A stretch of DNA of 64,000 nucleotides, taken from assembly GCA_947247005.1 (NCBI GenBank), contig OX365947.1:32630760-32694759 (forward strand), read 5' to 3'. Origin of the DNA: Spisula solida. Its lineage: Eukaryota > Mollusca > Bivalvia > Venerida > Mactridae. How positions within the stretch are numbered: the first letter of the stretch is position 1; each line of letters starts with the position of its first letter. The notes below the pieces were generated by a model. The model was not told the DNA's origin and did not search any database. It saw only the letters and a list, made by a program, of their open reading frames with translations. Below are positions 22,838 through 33,950 of this stretch, piece by piece. Position numbers and translations under genes: made by a program.

Positions 22838-24520
22838 GCTGAGGTAGTGACGTAGAATTCAGGCAACACTTTTAATAAGATATATAAAAAAAACTTAATA
22901 GTTTAAGTCAAGTTTGCAGCCCAAACAGTGTGACTTTTTTGTTTGCATGTCATAAGTAAATACGGTTATATTCAGTGAGAATCATAAAATAACCTTTACC
23001 AAAACTTGAACTCTGGCACTGTGGGAAAAATAAACATTATCTATTATTACATTTAAGTGCAAATCTTTTGTGGTGTTATATTTGGGCTGTAAAGCGAAAT
23101 ACAAAAATGTAAAAAAATAAGATTGAATTCGCATCGTGCAGTAGAATCAGAAAAATTCGCGAGTTGGTTTAATTTGTACCAAATTCGCACGGTCAAACAT
23201 TCACGAAATATTATGCTCTTAATTTTTATTGAGCCAGTCTTTCTCTTTTTCTGAAATTTGAAATTTGCAAACATTTAATGTCGCTAACTTCTCAGAAATA
23301 ACGAATTCCCGAAAATTTAATCTTCTGCAAATATCTTATTTAACCGTAACATTTACAAGTAAATGAATAATAAAAAAATTGTCATTTAAATCTGATGATT
23401 TCATGAATGATGGTAATTGAATTAAGGTACTAAAATGTTTCGCTTTAAAAATACGGATAAAGTTAGAAGTCGTTTCAATATGTTTGTATGGAATTTTGTT
23501 AAATAGGTTGAATTTTATAGCTGTGTGTGTGTTATTGTAAGTTTATTATTGAACCTGTTTTATTGATAGCGGCTGAATTCGATCTCTCAATAGATGTTGA
23601 TGTTTACTGTTCAAAACGGTAAATGAATACAACTTATTGTTCATTAAAGCGGCTTGCTCGGAGAATTTAAGGATGTAATAGTATAGTGGGTTAAAGAGGT
23701 TGATGTGGCGATTTACAAGCTCTTAATTCTACGTACACTTTTAGTAACCATATGTTCTCTTGGTTTGTTTCCTAAGAATATTCACTTGTAATTGTAATAG
23801 AGTTAGATGGCAATGGATAACATCAGAAATTAGGTGTCTGAGCGTGATTAATATAAGTAGAAAAATTTGTTTCACAATCGATCTAAATAAATTAGTGTTA
23901 ACTAAATGGCGATTCTAATACACAGAAAGAAGCCAACATACCCCTTTTAATTGTCCTATAGTGAATTATGCGTACGTCTTGTTCTAGTTAGTTAGATGGA
24001 GCATTATATGATAATACAGGTCCTATCTGTTTATTGGTCAAAATTGATTAATTCATGGATGTTGAATGACACTATTGAATGAATACCATTTATTTTAAGC
24101 AAATCGTCATATAAATTTATCTTTAATAATTTCAAAGTTCGAAGCTACTTACTAGTAGCAAAGTTGCTTTTGACAAATACAGAGCTTGCATACCGTGCAT
24201 ATGTTTGGTAAAATAATATCAGATATTTGTGCTTCTATACGCCATCCCTTGACAATAGTACCCTATTATACTTCATATTGACCTATACTTGTTTGTGTTT
24301 GCAATACCAACGGTCATATTTGTACTATAAGTGCAATCCGATATATTAGTATATGAACATAGGCTTAACATTATCTATAGAGGACTAAGGTGAACCGATC
24401 ATCATTCGAACGATATATTCAGACTGTTGTAAACAAAATATTAGTCAATGCTTATTGGTTTATGACAGTTGTAGAATGCATAATAATTCACTAGTAGGTC
24501 AATCGGTCTCATTTATACAC
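22838..24520. other. no gene seen
   Basis: AT-rich sequence with no supported feature. Confidence 0.5.
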
Positions 24521-24526
24521 AGTGAT

Positions 24527-24666
24527 TATACCACTGACTTAGAATTAGAAGGTCGTAAGTACAAAATTAATATTTTGAGAAAACAAGAAAACACTGTCTG
24601 AAAACTATTCTTTACTGATGGAAAACAAGTTTTTTAAACTTCTTCTAATTCTAAGCCAGTGATATA
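24527..24666. repeat. inverted repeat
   Basis: 24527-24551 and 24639-24666 are near-complementary (shared acttagaattagaag and cttctaattctaag), separated by about 90 bp. The right arm is the 3' end of a 74-codon minus-strand frame (24634-24858) of unknown identity, so the left arm looks like a copied and inverted piece of it. Confidence 0.6.
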
Positions 24667-24859
24667 CGTCCTCATGACCCTGGTGTTACAGTTTCGAACA
24701 CACTCCTCGACATTCAGATGTTCAATACATGCGAAAAAGACATATTTTATTACGGTTTGCGAGACCTGTATCCCAATATCTTTAACTACATTTTTGTAAA
24801 TATCAACCTGTAAATATCCAACCAAAAAAGCAATACCAGAAAACGTGTTTAGAAGCATT

Positions 24860-26930
24860 TACATTTTGTTATAACCAATTTGGCAATTGTGTACCAACGA
24901 ATGTTGTTTTAAAGCGCACTCATGTCAAAAATTATACATCTGGCTGAATTAAACTTTACATTAACAATCTGAGGCGGTTTCTTAAAACCAATCAAATTTG
25001 TAATGATACAGAATCGGTACAATCGCTTCTTTGTTCGATCTTTTGAGGTCGCATTTCATTCTTTAAGATTAAAATCTGATCCAATCCTCGATTCATTGGT
25101 TAAGCTGTATATTTAGTTTAAACATCCGATTTCCTATTTGTATGCAAATAATATTGCTTTTTGCACGAACAATCGCAAAAGACCCATTTAGACATGTAAT
25201 CAAGAATGAATATGTTTTCATATGAGATAGTAAGCGGGTTCAACATGATGGCGGTGCGTAGGCTTCGAGAAACATGATCACATATTTATGCAACATGATG
25301 CATGACACTGTGACGCTGATATATGAATTACTGACATACATTTTTACGTCAAATACGAACGTACGTTATATTATACCCGGACCCGGCTTCTAATCCACTT
25401 ATAAATACATTATTCTTGTTGCTGTTAATGCAGTATAAATTCGATGTAATGAGAACAGGATTGAACACATTAGATATACTTAGTTATTTTCGACGCCAAT
25501 ACATTTCATTAGAGCAATTGTTAAAAATTCATGTTTGGCATCCCTATTAGCGGATTTCTCCTCAATGTGAAAAGGAAGACGAATACATAATTTGTTGTTT
25601 GTGTTATTTGCAATATATGTTTCAAATATAGACGAGGCTCTAATATATAAATATTACTTTACTTTAATTCCTACATCAACAGTATTTAGCTTCATTGTTT
25701 CGAATTGGAGGCCATCTTTGAAGGTTAATATGATATTCATTAAGAGACGATATTTATTTTTTTTGAAAACTTTTGAATAAAGCAAAGGGAGGTAATTCAT
25801 ATGGAAACCTTTCTGTACTTATCGTCTTATAATAATTTTATGATAAAGCTATCTTAATAGAAATTGAGTTGTTCACTCGCCACTTATGTGGTTTTTCTAT
25901 GAAACATGCAAGAAAATTGCCTTTAAAGACGACCGCTATCAACATGAGGGAGTTATATATTGTCAGATGTTTTAAAAGTACAACTTTGAACTATGAATTA
26001 GACATGGGGATTTGGTTTTGTCGTTCAGTTCATTCACGGAAGTTACAGAATCACTTGAAGTCTCAGATGTAATGCACCTACAGTGAATAGTTACTGCAAA
26101 CTATTTGCGAATACTATGTGAACTGTTTGCGAATATGTTAGATATAAATATATATATAGCAAAAGTAGGACAAAATATCACGTATCACAAGTACACACGC
26201 TATAGCATTGAGTTCATTTGGTAAATAGAGGACGTCGGTAGATGGCACAAAAAAAACTTTTTAAGCAATTTCCTGGCATTCGTACATATGTCAGGGTACG
26301 GGTTGACAATCACAACGTAAAGTTAGTTTCTGATTAAACGAAACATTCTAACTCATTACACTTCACTTAATGGTGAAGATAAAAACACCATTTTGTACTT
26401 TGTTTATTAAAAAACTAATGTATTTGTAAGTATGAGCTTCATGATAGACCCAATCTCAATTTAAATCTATCAGTAATGGATTATATTGCGTTTATTGTTA
26501 ATGGAAATTTATTGTTTGTTCTGTATTCTGTCTACTTCCGGTTTGAGGATTCCAGTGTAAAATATAGTGATACAACCCCAAGTACATTAGAGCTTTTTCA
26601 GTTTTTCTCGATTTTTCATTTTGAAGTACAGAGAAATCTAAAAAATTGAACACCGTGTGTATCTCCTGATGTGTTGGTTTTTCATAATTCTTCGTTATTA
26701 CTTTTCAAATATCTTTTTTATACGAGATAGTTGTGACCATAAACCGTACAGAACTGTGGATAACAGATCGATGCCATTTGTCCTTTACTGAAGGGAGTCT
26801 GTCCAGGTGCCTCTTCTATTATTAGTGTGAGTTATGAGAAGAACTCAATGTTAAATGACAAAGTAGTCCGGACCTTTAAAACTCTGTTCGGACATGAGTA
26901 CTAGTTGTACCGTTTTCAGTTCAAGAACGT
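24860..26930. other. no gene seen
   Basis: Small frames at 25592-25780 and 25869-26072 have no recognisable content. The rest is AT-rich. Confidence 0.5.
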
Positions 26931-26935
26931 GAGGA

Positions 26936-27009
26936 GCCGCGGTAACGAAACAGTGGTTAATGCGCTAGATTTTTAACTCGGCAATTCGGGTTCAATTTTC
27001 GATAGCGGC
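26936..27009 (+). tRNA. tRNA-like sequence, probable pseudogene
   Basis: A 74-nt segment opening with GCCGC and closing with GCGGC(A), with A box acagtggttaatgc and B box gggttcaattt. Pairing in the anticodon and T arms is poor (two G-T pairs in the T stem), so a functional tRNA is unlikely. Confidence 0.4.
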
Positions 27010-28002
27010 AGGTTATACCTTTCTTGAAAATCTGGAGACAATGCCCTGGTTGTCCTGTCTATTATACATTGTCCTACATGCATCAATATATGAAAACGTC
27101 ACCATCCGCCTTCCGTAGTTTGGTCTGGCTTGTAAATTGCGTACTACCGGAAACTGAAAGGTTTACTGTTATTAAAAATTAATCCATTTGAATAGTGTTA
27201 CTAGACTTTCTGTACTCGTTATATCCAATACTTTGTGTCGGACTTTTTATTTAATACCTCGACGCCATCTGCAAGACAAACTATGAGAGCACGATGTAAA
27301 ACGTGTACGTATATTTCGTGAACTCTTACGTTTACGATATACATGTAGTATTCGAATATTGTGTTTTACCTTTTCTATTAAGTATTTAGCTTGCCTTTTT
27401 GGAACGATTCTCATATTGAAGTCCTTATGTTTCCCGACAATCACCATTGGCAGTTTGTGCCACCTATTTACAAGGACTTTAGATTGGATTTAGTTGTTGT
27501 GAGCATATACAGAGTGTTTTGATGTGTTTGTCTGATAGTCTCCGCTTATCTATCTATCATGGGTGTTTTAATGAACGATAGTTAATGCTTTCACTTGAAA
27601 GTACTTGAATAAAATATTTCAAATTGTTATAAAAAACGAAACGTGTTCAGGTCATTTAAGATTTAGGTCGCATTACCCAAACCCTCCTGTTATCGACGTG
27701 GCCTAAATGTAGTCCCAAACCACTGAAACTATATGCCCGCATGCAATCTTTTTTAAAGAAATACAATACTTGAAATGTTCCAATTCGTTAGGTTCGAAAT
27801 TGTACTCGAATTTGGCAGGTTCGTTCCAATATTCGAATGTTTTTCTTGCCTTTTCTTTCAAAACTTTTTTTTGCCTTATCTTTCAAAACTATCTTTTACG
27901 TTACAAACTAACCAGGAAGTCAAAACATTTGGAGATCTTCCTCGTTAGCCAAGCATGGTGTTGGCTCGCTTTCTCTGTGTATATACTTTATATATTTTTT
28001 TG
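27010..28002. other. no gene seen
   Basis: No supported gene or repeat. The frame starting at 27770 runs into the SINE fragment that follows and is not conserved. Confidence 0.5.
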
Positions 28003-28082
28003 CGTTCGACTGAGACAGTCGTTGTGCGTGGCCATTTGCTTTTATCCCTGCCTATTTGGCCAATTACCTCCGGCTTTGAGGG
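28003..28082 (-). repeat. SINE 3' fragment
   Basis: gagacagtcgttgtgcgtgg and cttttatccctgc match 38775-38818, the 3' end of the tRNA-headed SINE there. Confidence 0.6.
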
Positions 28083-28105
28083 AATACAAATGTTATCATA
28101 TAGTC

Positions 28106-28320
28106 CTGTCAGGATAAAAATCCAGTGACGCAGCGGTTGAGTCCACTATAACGGTGTAAAACCAATTATAAAGGATTGTACTGTACAAACAACTATACTT
28201 CAAATGCTAAACTAACATACTAAACTTCGCTCTACCTGTTTAGACAATGGTTGTGCTTTTTTGCGTACACATAAACTGCAACATCACTATCACAATATCC
28301 TAACTGGACTATACGAGTAG
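28106..28320 (+). repeat. dispersed SINE-like repeat, copy B
   Basis: Partner of 412-625, aligned over about 210 bp. By eye the copies differ at roughly one base in five, so the family is old. Confidence 0.6.
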
Positions 28321-28351
28321 TGACGCGGTTATTGATGCATATTTACTTTGA

Positions 28352-28750
28352 TTGGAAACCTTCTTCTATATCGGTATAGACGAAGCATTAAGTAAATCAA
28401 GCACCCCGGTGAACTTCCTTAAACATTGTCCATCCCAAAAACGGAGGCGACCACATTCCGATGTCAACATCGTATTCTTATCATCTGAACACCGGCGTAT
28501 AAACTTCAGCGTTGACAGTCAACATAATTTTGAACAAATTTATGAAAAAGCAAAACTGATAGTGTCACCAATAAATATCTCTCAGATTTATACAGGGTGT
28601 GGTGTACATGTGAATGAAAATAATACACCTAGTAGTGTGTGTACATGGTCACAAGTGCTTACAATGTTTGATAAATTGAGGCTTAATTCAGATTTATGTA
28701 ATTCTATATATCTAATTCTCACACAAAGACCAGAAGCCACCATTCAGTAA
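28352..28750 (+). CDS. unidentified open frame, possible exon or gene remnant
   Basis: About 132 codons stay open with somewhat higher GC than the flanks, ending at TAA. There is no ATG at its start (it would open on TTG), so it would have to be an internal or terminal exon, or a remnant. The sequence has a basic run QKRRRP, then a region with the rhythm of a small folded domain (INFSVD, FEQIYEKAK, IYTGCGVHV, WSQVL, IYLILTQRP). I do not recognise the family. No clean upstream acceptor was established. Confidence 0.3.
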   Translation: METFFYIGIDEALSKSSTPVNFLKHCPSQKRRRPHSDVNIVFLSSEHRRINFSVDSQHNFEQIYEKAKLIVSPINISQIYTGCGVHVNENNTPSSVCTWSQVLTMFDKLRLNSDLCNSIYLILTQRPEATIQ

Positions 28751-29029
28751 CGCTGTTGGCTTCAAACCCTGTCCAAAATGTTTGCGACATGTTTGTGAAC
28801 CAAATTTAGTAGACGTTAATATTTGGTTTACTTACTTTATCAAACATGAAGCCCGAAAACATACACTTTTAAACGAATTGATTGCGCATGCGTCCGTCAA
28901 GAGGATCTGGAACATGTGATACAATCGGCCAATGCTGTTTAGTCTAGCCTCCGCCACTTCCTTGCTACGTACTGGTTCGAAGAATTCGTGGTCTGGTTGG
29001 ACCAGCATTACAATTTTGTTTGGGTTTAT

Positions 29030-29280
29030 TTGCTTTTATTTATCCTCGCCACCGGAAATCCACATGGGCGAGGCCCCCAGAAGAGGCTAGTCACTTTAGT
29101 TTTTGGGGGATAGTGCATGATACAGAAGATGCCCCAGTTCCAGAAGCATCCCTGGTTCTTTTACGTGCCGATGTAAAGCATCATACACGGGACCTCGCTT
29201 AACGTCTTGTCCAAAGACTGTTAGTAATTTTTGTTATGTTAGGCGGGAAACACTGAAAAGCATTTCTGTTTTTGACTGTC
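29030..29280 (-). repeat. diverged SINE body
   Basis: ggttcttttacgtgccgatg, tacacgggacctcgctta and ggaaacactgaaaagcattt align in order with 38874-38985, the body of the tRNA-headed SINE, though with much divergence. The 60-codon frame inside it is incidental. Confidence 0.5.
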
Positions 29281-29815
29281 TGTGATCAATATTGTGACTC
29301 GACAGTCTCTATATATGGCGGAAATCATTTTTGGGTAGCACGATGATTGGTTGTTTCTGTCTCTCGGTTTATACAGTACAGTGCAAACCCCCGAAACACC
29401 TAGTACATTCATTCACACCTATACAAAGACGAACTACTTCAGTTTGAATGGTATCACCAATTTGTCATATAAATTTACACAGACGACTGTACCATTATAT
29501 AGGGTTTTAGATTTATGGTTCTTTTGGATTAATTAAGTGTATGTCAATATACTGCTAGGTACTAGGTATACTAACCGCTATATTAATTGTCCGATAGGTA
29601 AATGAGGATGGTATTGCATTCCCGCCCAACAATTATCATTGGCATGATAAAGTATTAAGTATCCCAAAGATAAAACGTTCGATATGATTAAAGCTGAATA
29701 CGGACTGCGCCCCGATAGTTCATCATTTTTCAGTCCGGCATATTGAGGTCCAAGACCAGTCTCAAAAATATTATCTCTGTTTTGTTGGTAAGACAAACTG
29801 TCTTACACCGAGAAC
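29281..29815. other. no gene seen
   Basis: Short frames on both strands lack recognisable content. Confidence 0.5.
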
Positions 29816-29912
29816 TAGGTCATTCAGCTTTTTTATTGCTGGAACTAGATCTAGGACATTTAGCTTTTTATAGCTGAAACTACGTCATTCATCTTTTTGA
29901 CTGCTAGGACTT
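29816..29912. repeat. short degenerate tandem repeat
   Basis: Three imperfect units of about 35 bp containing gaactaggtcattcagcttt-like sequence. Confidence 0.6.
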
Positions 29913-29939
29913 AGGCTTAGCGGTTAAATTCATTTTCTC

Positions 29940-30050
29940 GTTTGAACAGTTATGTGTTGCGCATTGCGCCGTGCAATTGTGGTCTGTGTAGTTTTTCTGT
30001 GCTCGGCTGGTTAAGTTGAATGCAGCCTTCCCTGCCCGATTGTCTAATAT
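29940..30050 (+). repeat. dispersed repeat with tgctcggctggttaagttga core
   Basis: The block gtgttg-gcattg-gcc, then gctcggctggttaagttga and tgc-gccttc-ctg-ccga recurs at 31205-31312. Its complement recurs at 48496-48560 and 61156-61220, with shorter pieces near 14762, 47696 and 60342. Confidence 0.6.
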
Positions 30051-30904
30051 TTTTTCACTAATCTGGAACCGGGTAACCAATCAAAATAAGCACGTTCACA
30101 TCAGTGACAACCCCATTAAAGCATCTCAAATTTACGACCATGGCATTGACGTGTATTTCAATTTCCATCTTGCTACCGTTTAACAAGAATATAAAAGAAG
30201 TAGAACAATTACCTCACATATCAGTCTCGTTAACTGACTTACCTCATATCATCCCAATTTCGGGACAAAAATCAGGAAAATGAAAAAGGAATTGCGCATA
30301 AATCAGGTACAGGGATATCTTCTATTATTCTGACATTAACAATACTGTACCACATCAGACACCGTAATTATTTGTCGATATCAAATGGTGGGTGGCAACA
30401 TGAGAACAACTTTAAATTATGTTATCAGGTACTTGTACGTAGTTGCCATAATTAATAAACGATTTCATAGAAAAATGAGACCCATATCTAAAGATCCTCT
30501 TCTACCAGATAAATTATCCATACCGGGAATGTAGGAGGTTCTAATACACAAAGAAAGCGTTACAGAAGACGTAAATGACCCATTTAGGCATTACTTCTCT
30601 TCTGTTTGAATTGCCTTTCATAAATGTCAGTGAACGTTTTTAGCTCACGAAAGAACATCCTGTGGGATAAATTATGTTTATTGTACGGCACGACAATGCG
30701 TCTAAAACATTGTTTATGGTTCAGACACATAACAGATTTATAATGATTTTTCACACAATGAGCGGAGATTGCGTCTTTTCTTCAAGTGAATGGGCTGAAT
30801 TAAGCTGTAGTCTTGTATAAGTGACAGAACTAGGATGAACAAGTGTTAAACTTCTTTTGTAATTGTCCGTTTGAATAAACCATACGCGATCAATGTGATG
30901 ACAA

Positions 30905-31080
30905 TCAATAAGACCTCATTTTATGTAATTGAAAGAAGTTTGACCTAGATGTGTGACGTGTGCATTACTTATCACAACGAATATGACCTCATTTTGTGTA
31001 ATTGGAAATTTGATCTAGATCTGTGACGAATATGACCTCATTTTATGTAATTGGACATTTTACCTAGATCTGTGACGTGT
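30905..31080. repeat. short tandem repeat
   Basis: Three units of about 50-75 bp sharing gacctcattttatgtaattg, gacctagatctgtgacg and small indels. Confidence 0.75.
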
Positions 31081-31204
31081 GGATGCTTCTTCCGGATATG
31101 CTTCAAGAATAATATCGAACTTTTACTTTATTAATTCTATATTTTTCAATACCATAGTGTAACATTGATAATACACTAGGCTTTTTGATAGCTACTTGGT
31201 CGTA

Positions 31205-31312
31205 TCATTTTCTGGTTCGGTCGTGTGTTGGGCATTGTGCCTTGTATCTTTTTATGTTTCCTGTGCTCGGCTGGTTAAGTTGAGTGCTGCCTTCTCTGTC
31301 CGACTTAATAAT
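31205..31312 (+). repeat. second copy of gctcggctggttaagttga repeat
   Basis: Aligns with 29940-30050 over about 105 bp, including ggcattgtgcc and gctgccttctctgtccga. Confidence 0.6.
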
Positions 31313-31920
31313 ATCGTTTTAGTTTGCAACGTGGTACTCCAACAAGTTCACTTTTCGAAATCGTCCGTTTCGAATAGAATACATTCTATTTAGCTGAAAC
31401 ACTTAAGGAAATTTAAGATTTTAAGAAATTTCTAAGTTTTTCCTTAAGATGCTTTGTGAATACTACCCCTGTTCTTTTGCATGACTTTAAACACTTGGCT
31501 AATAACATTCTAACATTTTGTAAAAGAGAAAGTAAACCAGTCACATGTATTTATATATCGTAGATTACATCAGACTAAGTGCTATTATACTAATTATAGT
31601 GAAATCAATCTTCCACCATGATACCTTATAGGTGTGAATGTATAGCTAAACACACTGATGTCATTGTTGTTAATACAATTGTTAAATGAACCGGGTAAAA
31701 ATTACAACACCCAACTTATACTAACTATAATTAGTAAATGGTTCTGTCAATATTTGGATCACGTTACATGTTAAACTGTACCATGTTTGTTCTGTTTAAA
31801 CCTACCGCTCAGATAAATACAAAATGTACATGCTATAGAAGCCCCCAAACCTACATTTCCGACTGTTCGTGCACCATAACTTTCAAAAGGGCACATGCAC
31901 ACAACACATGTACATGGCAC
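31313..31920. other. no gene seen
   Basis: AT-rich sequence; frames here overlap the following SINE and have no domain. Confidence 0.5.
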
Positions 31921-31924
31921 CAAC

Positions 31925-32095
31925 GTGTGAGAGGTAGGGCGCGCGCTTCGGGATCGAGAGGTCCATGGTTCAACCCCGTCTGGACCACTGTGTACTTTCT
32001 TTGAGCAAAAATAATCCACATGCTCTACTCGACAAATGTGCGAATTGGTACCTAGAGGGCTGTGTATGAACATGTTCGATTGTCCTTGGCGCCGC
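31925..32095 (+). mobile_element. tRNA-derived SINE
   Basis: A box gtgtgagaggtagggcgcgc and B box ccatggttcaaccccg form a tRNA head at 31925-31985. The body that follows (ctttctttgagca, cacatgctctactcgac, aattggtacct) has the layout of SINEs common in invertebrates. There is no clear poly(A) or target duplication. Confidence 0.65.
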
Positions 32096-32099
32096 AGAT

Positions 32100-33890
32100 C
32101 GATGTTGGCTGCACACCAACCAAGAGAGACTCGAACGCAGGTTTTCATTGGCCCAATGACCAGGGGAAGTTGAAATGTCAAAGGGTGGCTGAATGGCTGA
32201 AAGCAGCCATAGAAAATTGATAACTTTTTTTAACGATGAACAAAACCAGTTATCTGTTCATTTAACTAAATCCTAACAAAACATGCATGCCCAATGGTGA
32301 AAATGTGCACATTCGTCACCAAGAGCTTATAGAACATCTTGCCATTCACGAGATATTAACATACGTGTACATGTGGTAGATGCTTTGTCTATAGACTGGA
32401 TATTCGGCACTTATATTTGTAATTTTATGATTTATTGATATGCATATTTCCTGTCAACAATATATGTACTCAGACAAAACTATATGGATTTTGGATAGCA
32501 GGATGAATATAAATGCCATGCATTTATCCGATGATTGTCAACAAGAATTAGACTTTACATCTATATAATGCATAAGCCTCGCATTTGTCATGCATGCTAG
32601 TCATTTTATGTAGTTTTATATGTCTATGGCTCGATCTATCTTTTATATGGCTCCATGGAATAATAGTCATATAGATTCTAATGGAATTTTAAAACTAATA
32701 AGTTTGTCGTTGGCAAGCTCATAAATCATATTGATGAGTATGGGAATGCAATCTCGTCATTGTGTTTTTATATCATACCATATCTGTCGAAAGTTGTCGG
32801 AAATTTTCTTCACATTCCACTGTTTCTATGTTTCTACGAAATCATACGGTGTACCGTTTTATTTGCACAATTATAACTATTTAGCAGACAAGATTGGCAT
32901 AATAGGACCGGATAAATCGTCCCAATTTGACAAGTGATATGTTTGATAAATTATTTAGGTTGGTTTATCAATATGGATTACACGATTTGTCTATCATTTG
33001 TCAATAAAAATGTTAAATTGTCGTGAGAAGTTTGTTATAACAAAGGGGGTATTTTTATACGACAATAGCAAATATTATACGGACGTATGAAGTTAACCGA
33101 AACTCAACACTTCAAACATGTATACTCTGTCGGTTATCTTAACACGTATGATTTGCAAGTAAAACTATTTTCGTTATTAATCATTGAACGCGTTGTTCAT
33201 TGGTACAATATTGGTCTAACAATAAAATATAGACTAAATATTTGTGTAGCTGAGATTTGGTTAAAACCAGATAAGTACAATGCAAGTGTGATTAAACTGT
33301 GTCGCCTAAGTATTAGTAAGCGGTTTAATGAACAAAGACTTCGTCCATCGCGAAGCGGAATAGTCTATGGTCATACTGATATGAATGAGTTTCATACAAT
33401 ATTCTGCTCAATGTAAATGACCAATGACTGGTACATGTAGTAGTTTAGAACAATTATAAAATAAAAATTAAATGATGGATATTTGTTGAGACATCGGAAT
33501 GTGCGGGGGGATATTACGTAACTCGGAATGATATTGATGAACTTAACGGTATTTTATTATGTTTATGTTTATCAACAGCATTAAGTTAAACGTGTCGTGT
33601 GGCGGCCGTAGAATGTCGCTCCGTACATAAAGCCAGCGTTGTTATCCGTTCTAAGTTCTAACCGATTGCAGACGTGAAGTGATGAGGTCAGGTCACACTG
33701 ATTCTTCTTTTGTGCATTGTTGCAATGGCCTAATTAAATACGGTTGTACTTCGCATTGTCAAGACGATATCGCCGTTTAGTGTAGGTTAGAATCCCACTA
33801 TAGGTGCAAAGTTTTAAAAATGTTATGAACGTTCACATAGCATACCAAAACTTAGCCTACTTATCATTCAAATTTCGTACATTCTCTATT
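32100..33890. other. no gene seen; upstream region of the TRIM gene
   Basis: Frames at 32731-32937 and 33087-33416 show no domain. The TRIM 5' non-coding exon and promoter probably lie here or further left, but I could not place them. Confidence 0.45.
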
Positions 33891-33895
33891 TGCAG
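33881..33895 (+). promoter_or_regulatory. splice acceptor in TRIM 5' UTR
   Basis: A pyrimidine-rich attctctatttgcag precedes the coding exon by 55 bases, suggesting an intron in the 5' UTR. Confidence 0.55.
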
Positions 33896-33950
33896 ATATA
33901 CTGTAAGAAACACTGAGGTTGATCATACTAACTAACATCCTATCGACAAC

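Noticed and set aside
18262..27009. Functional tRNA genes at 18262 and 26936
   Set aside because: A and B boxes are present but arm pairing is incomplete and no anticodon arm is convincing; listed as tRNA-like only.
31738..32181. Overlapping 88- and 136-codon frames on both strands
   Set aside because: They cover the tRNA-derived SINE at 31925-32095 and show no domain.
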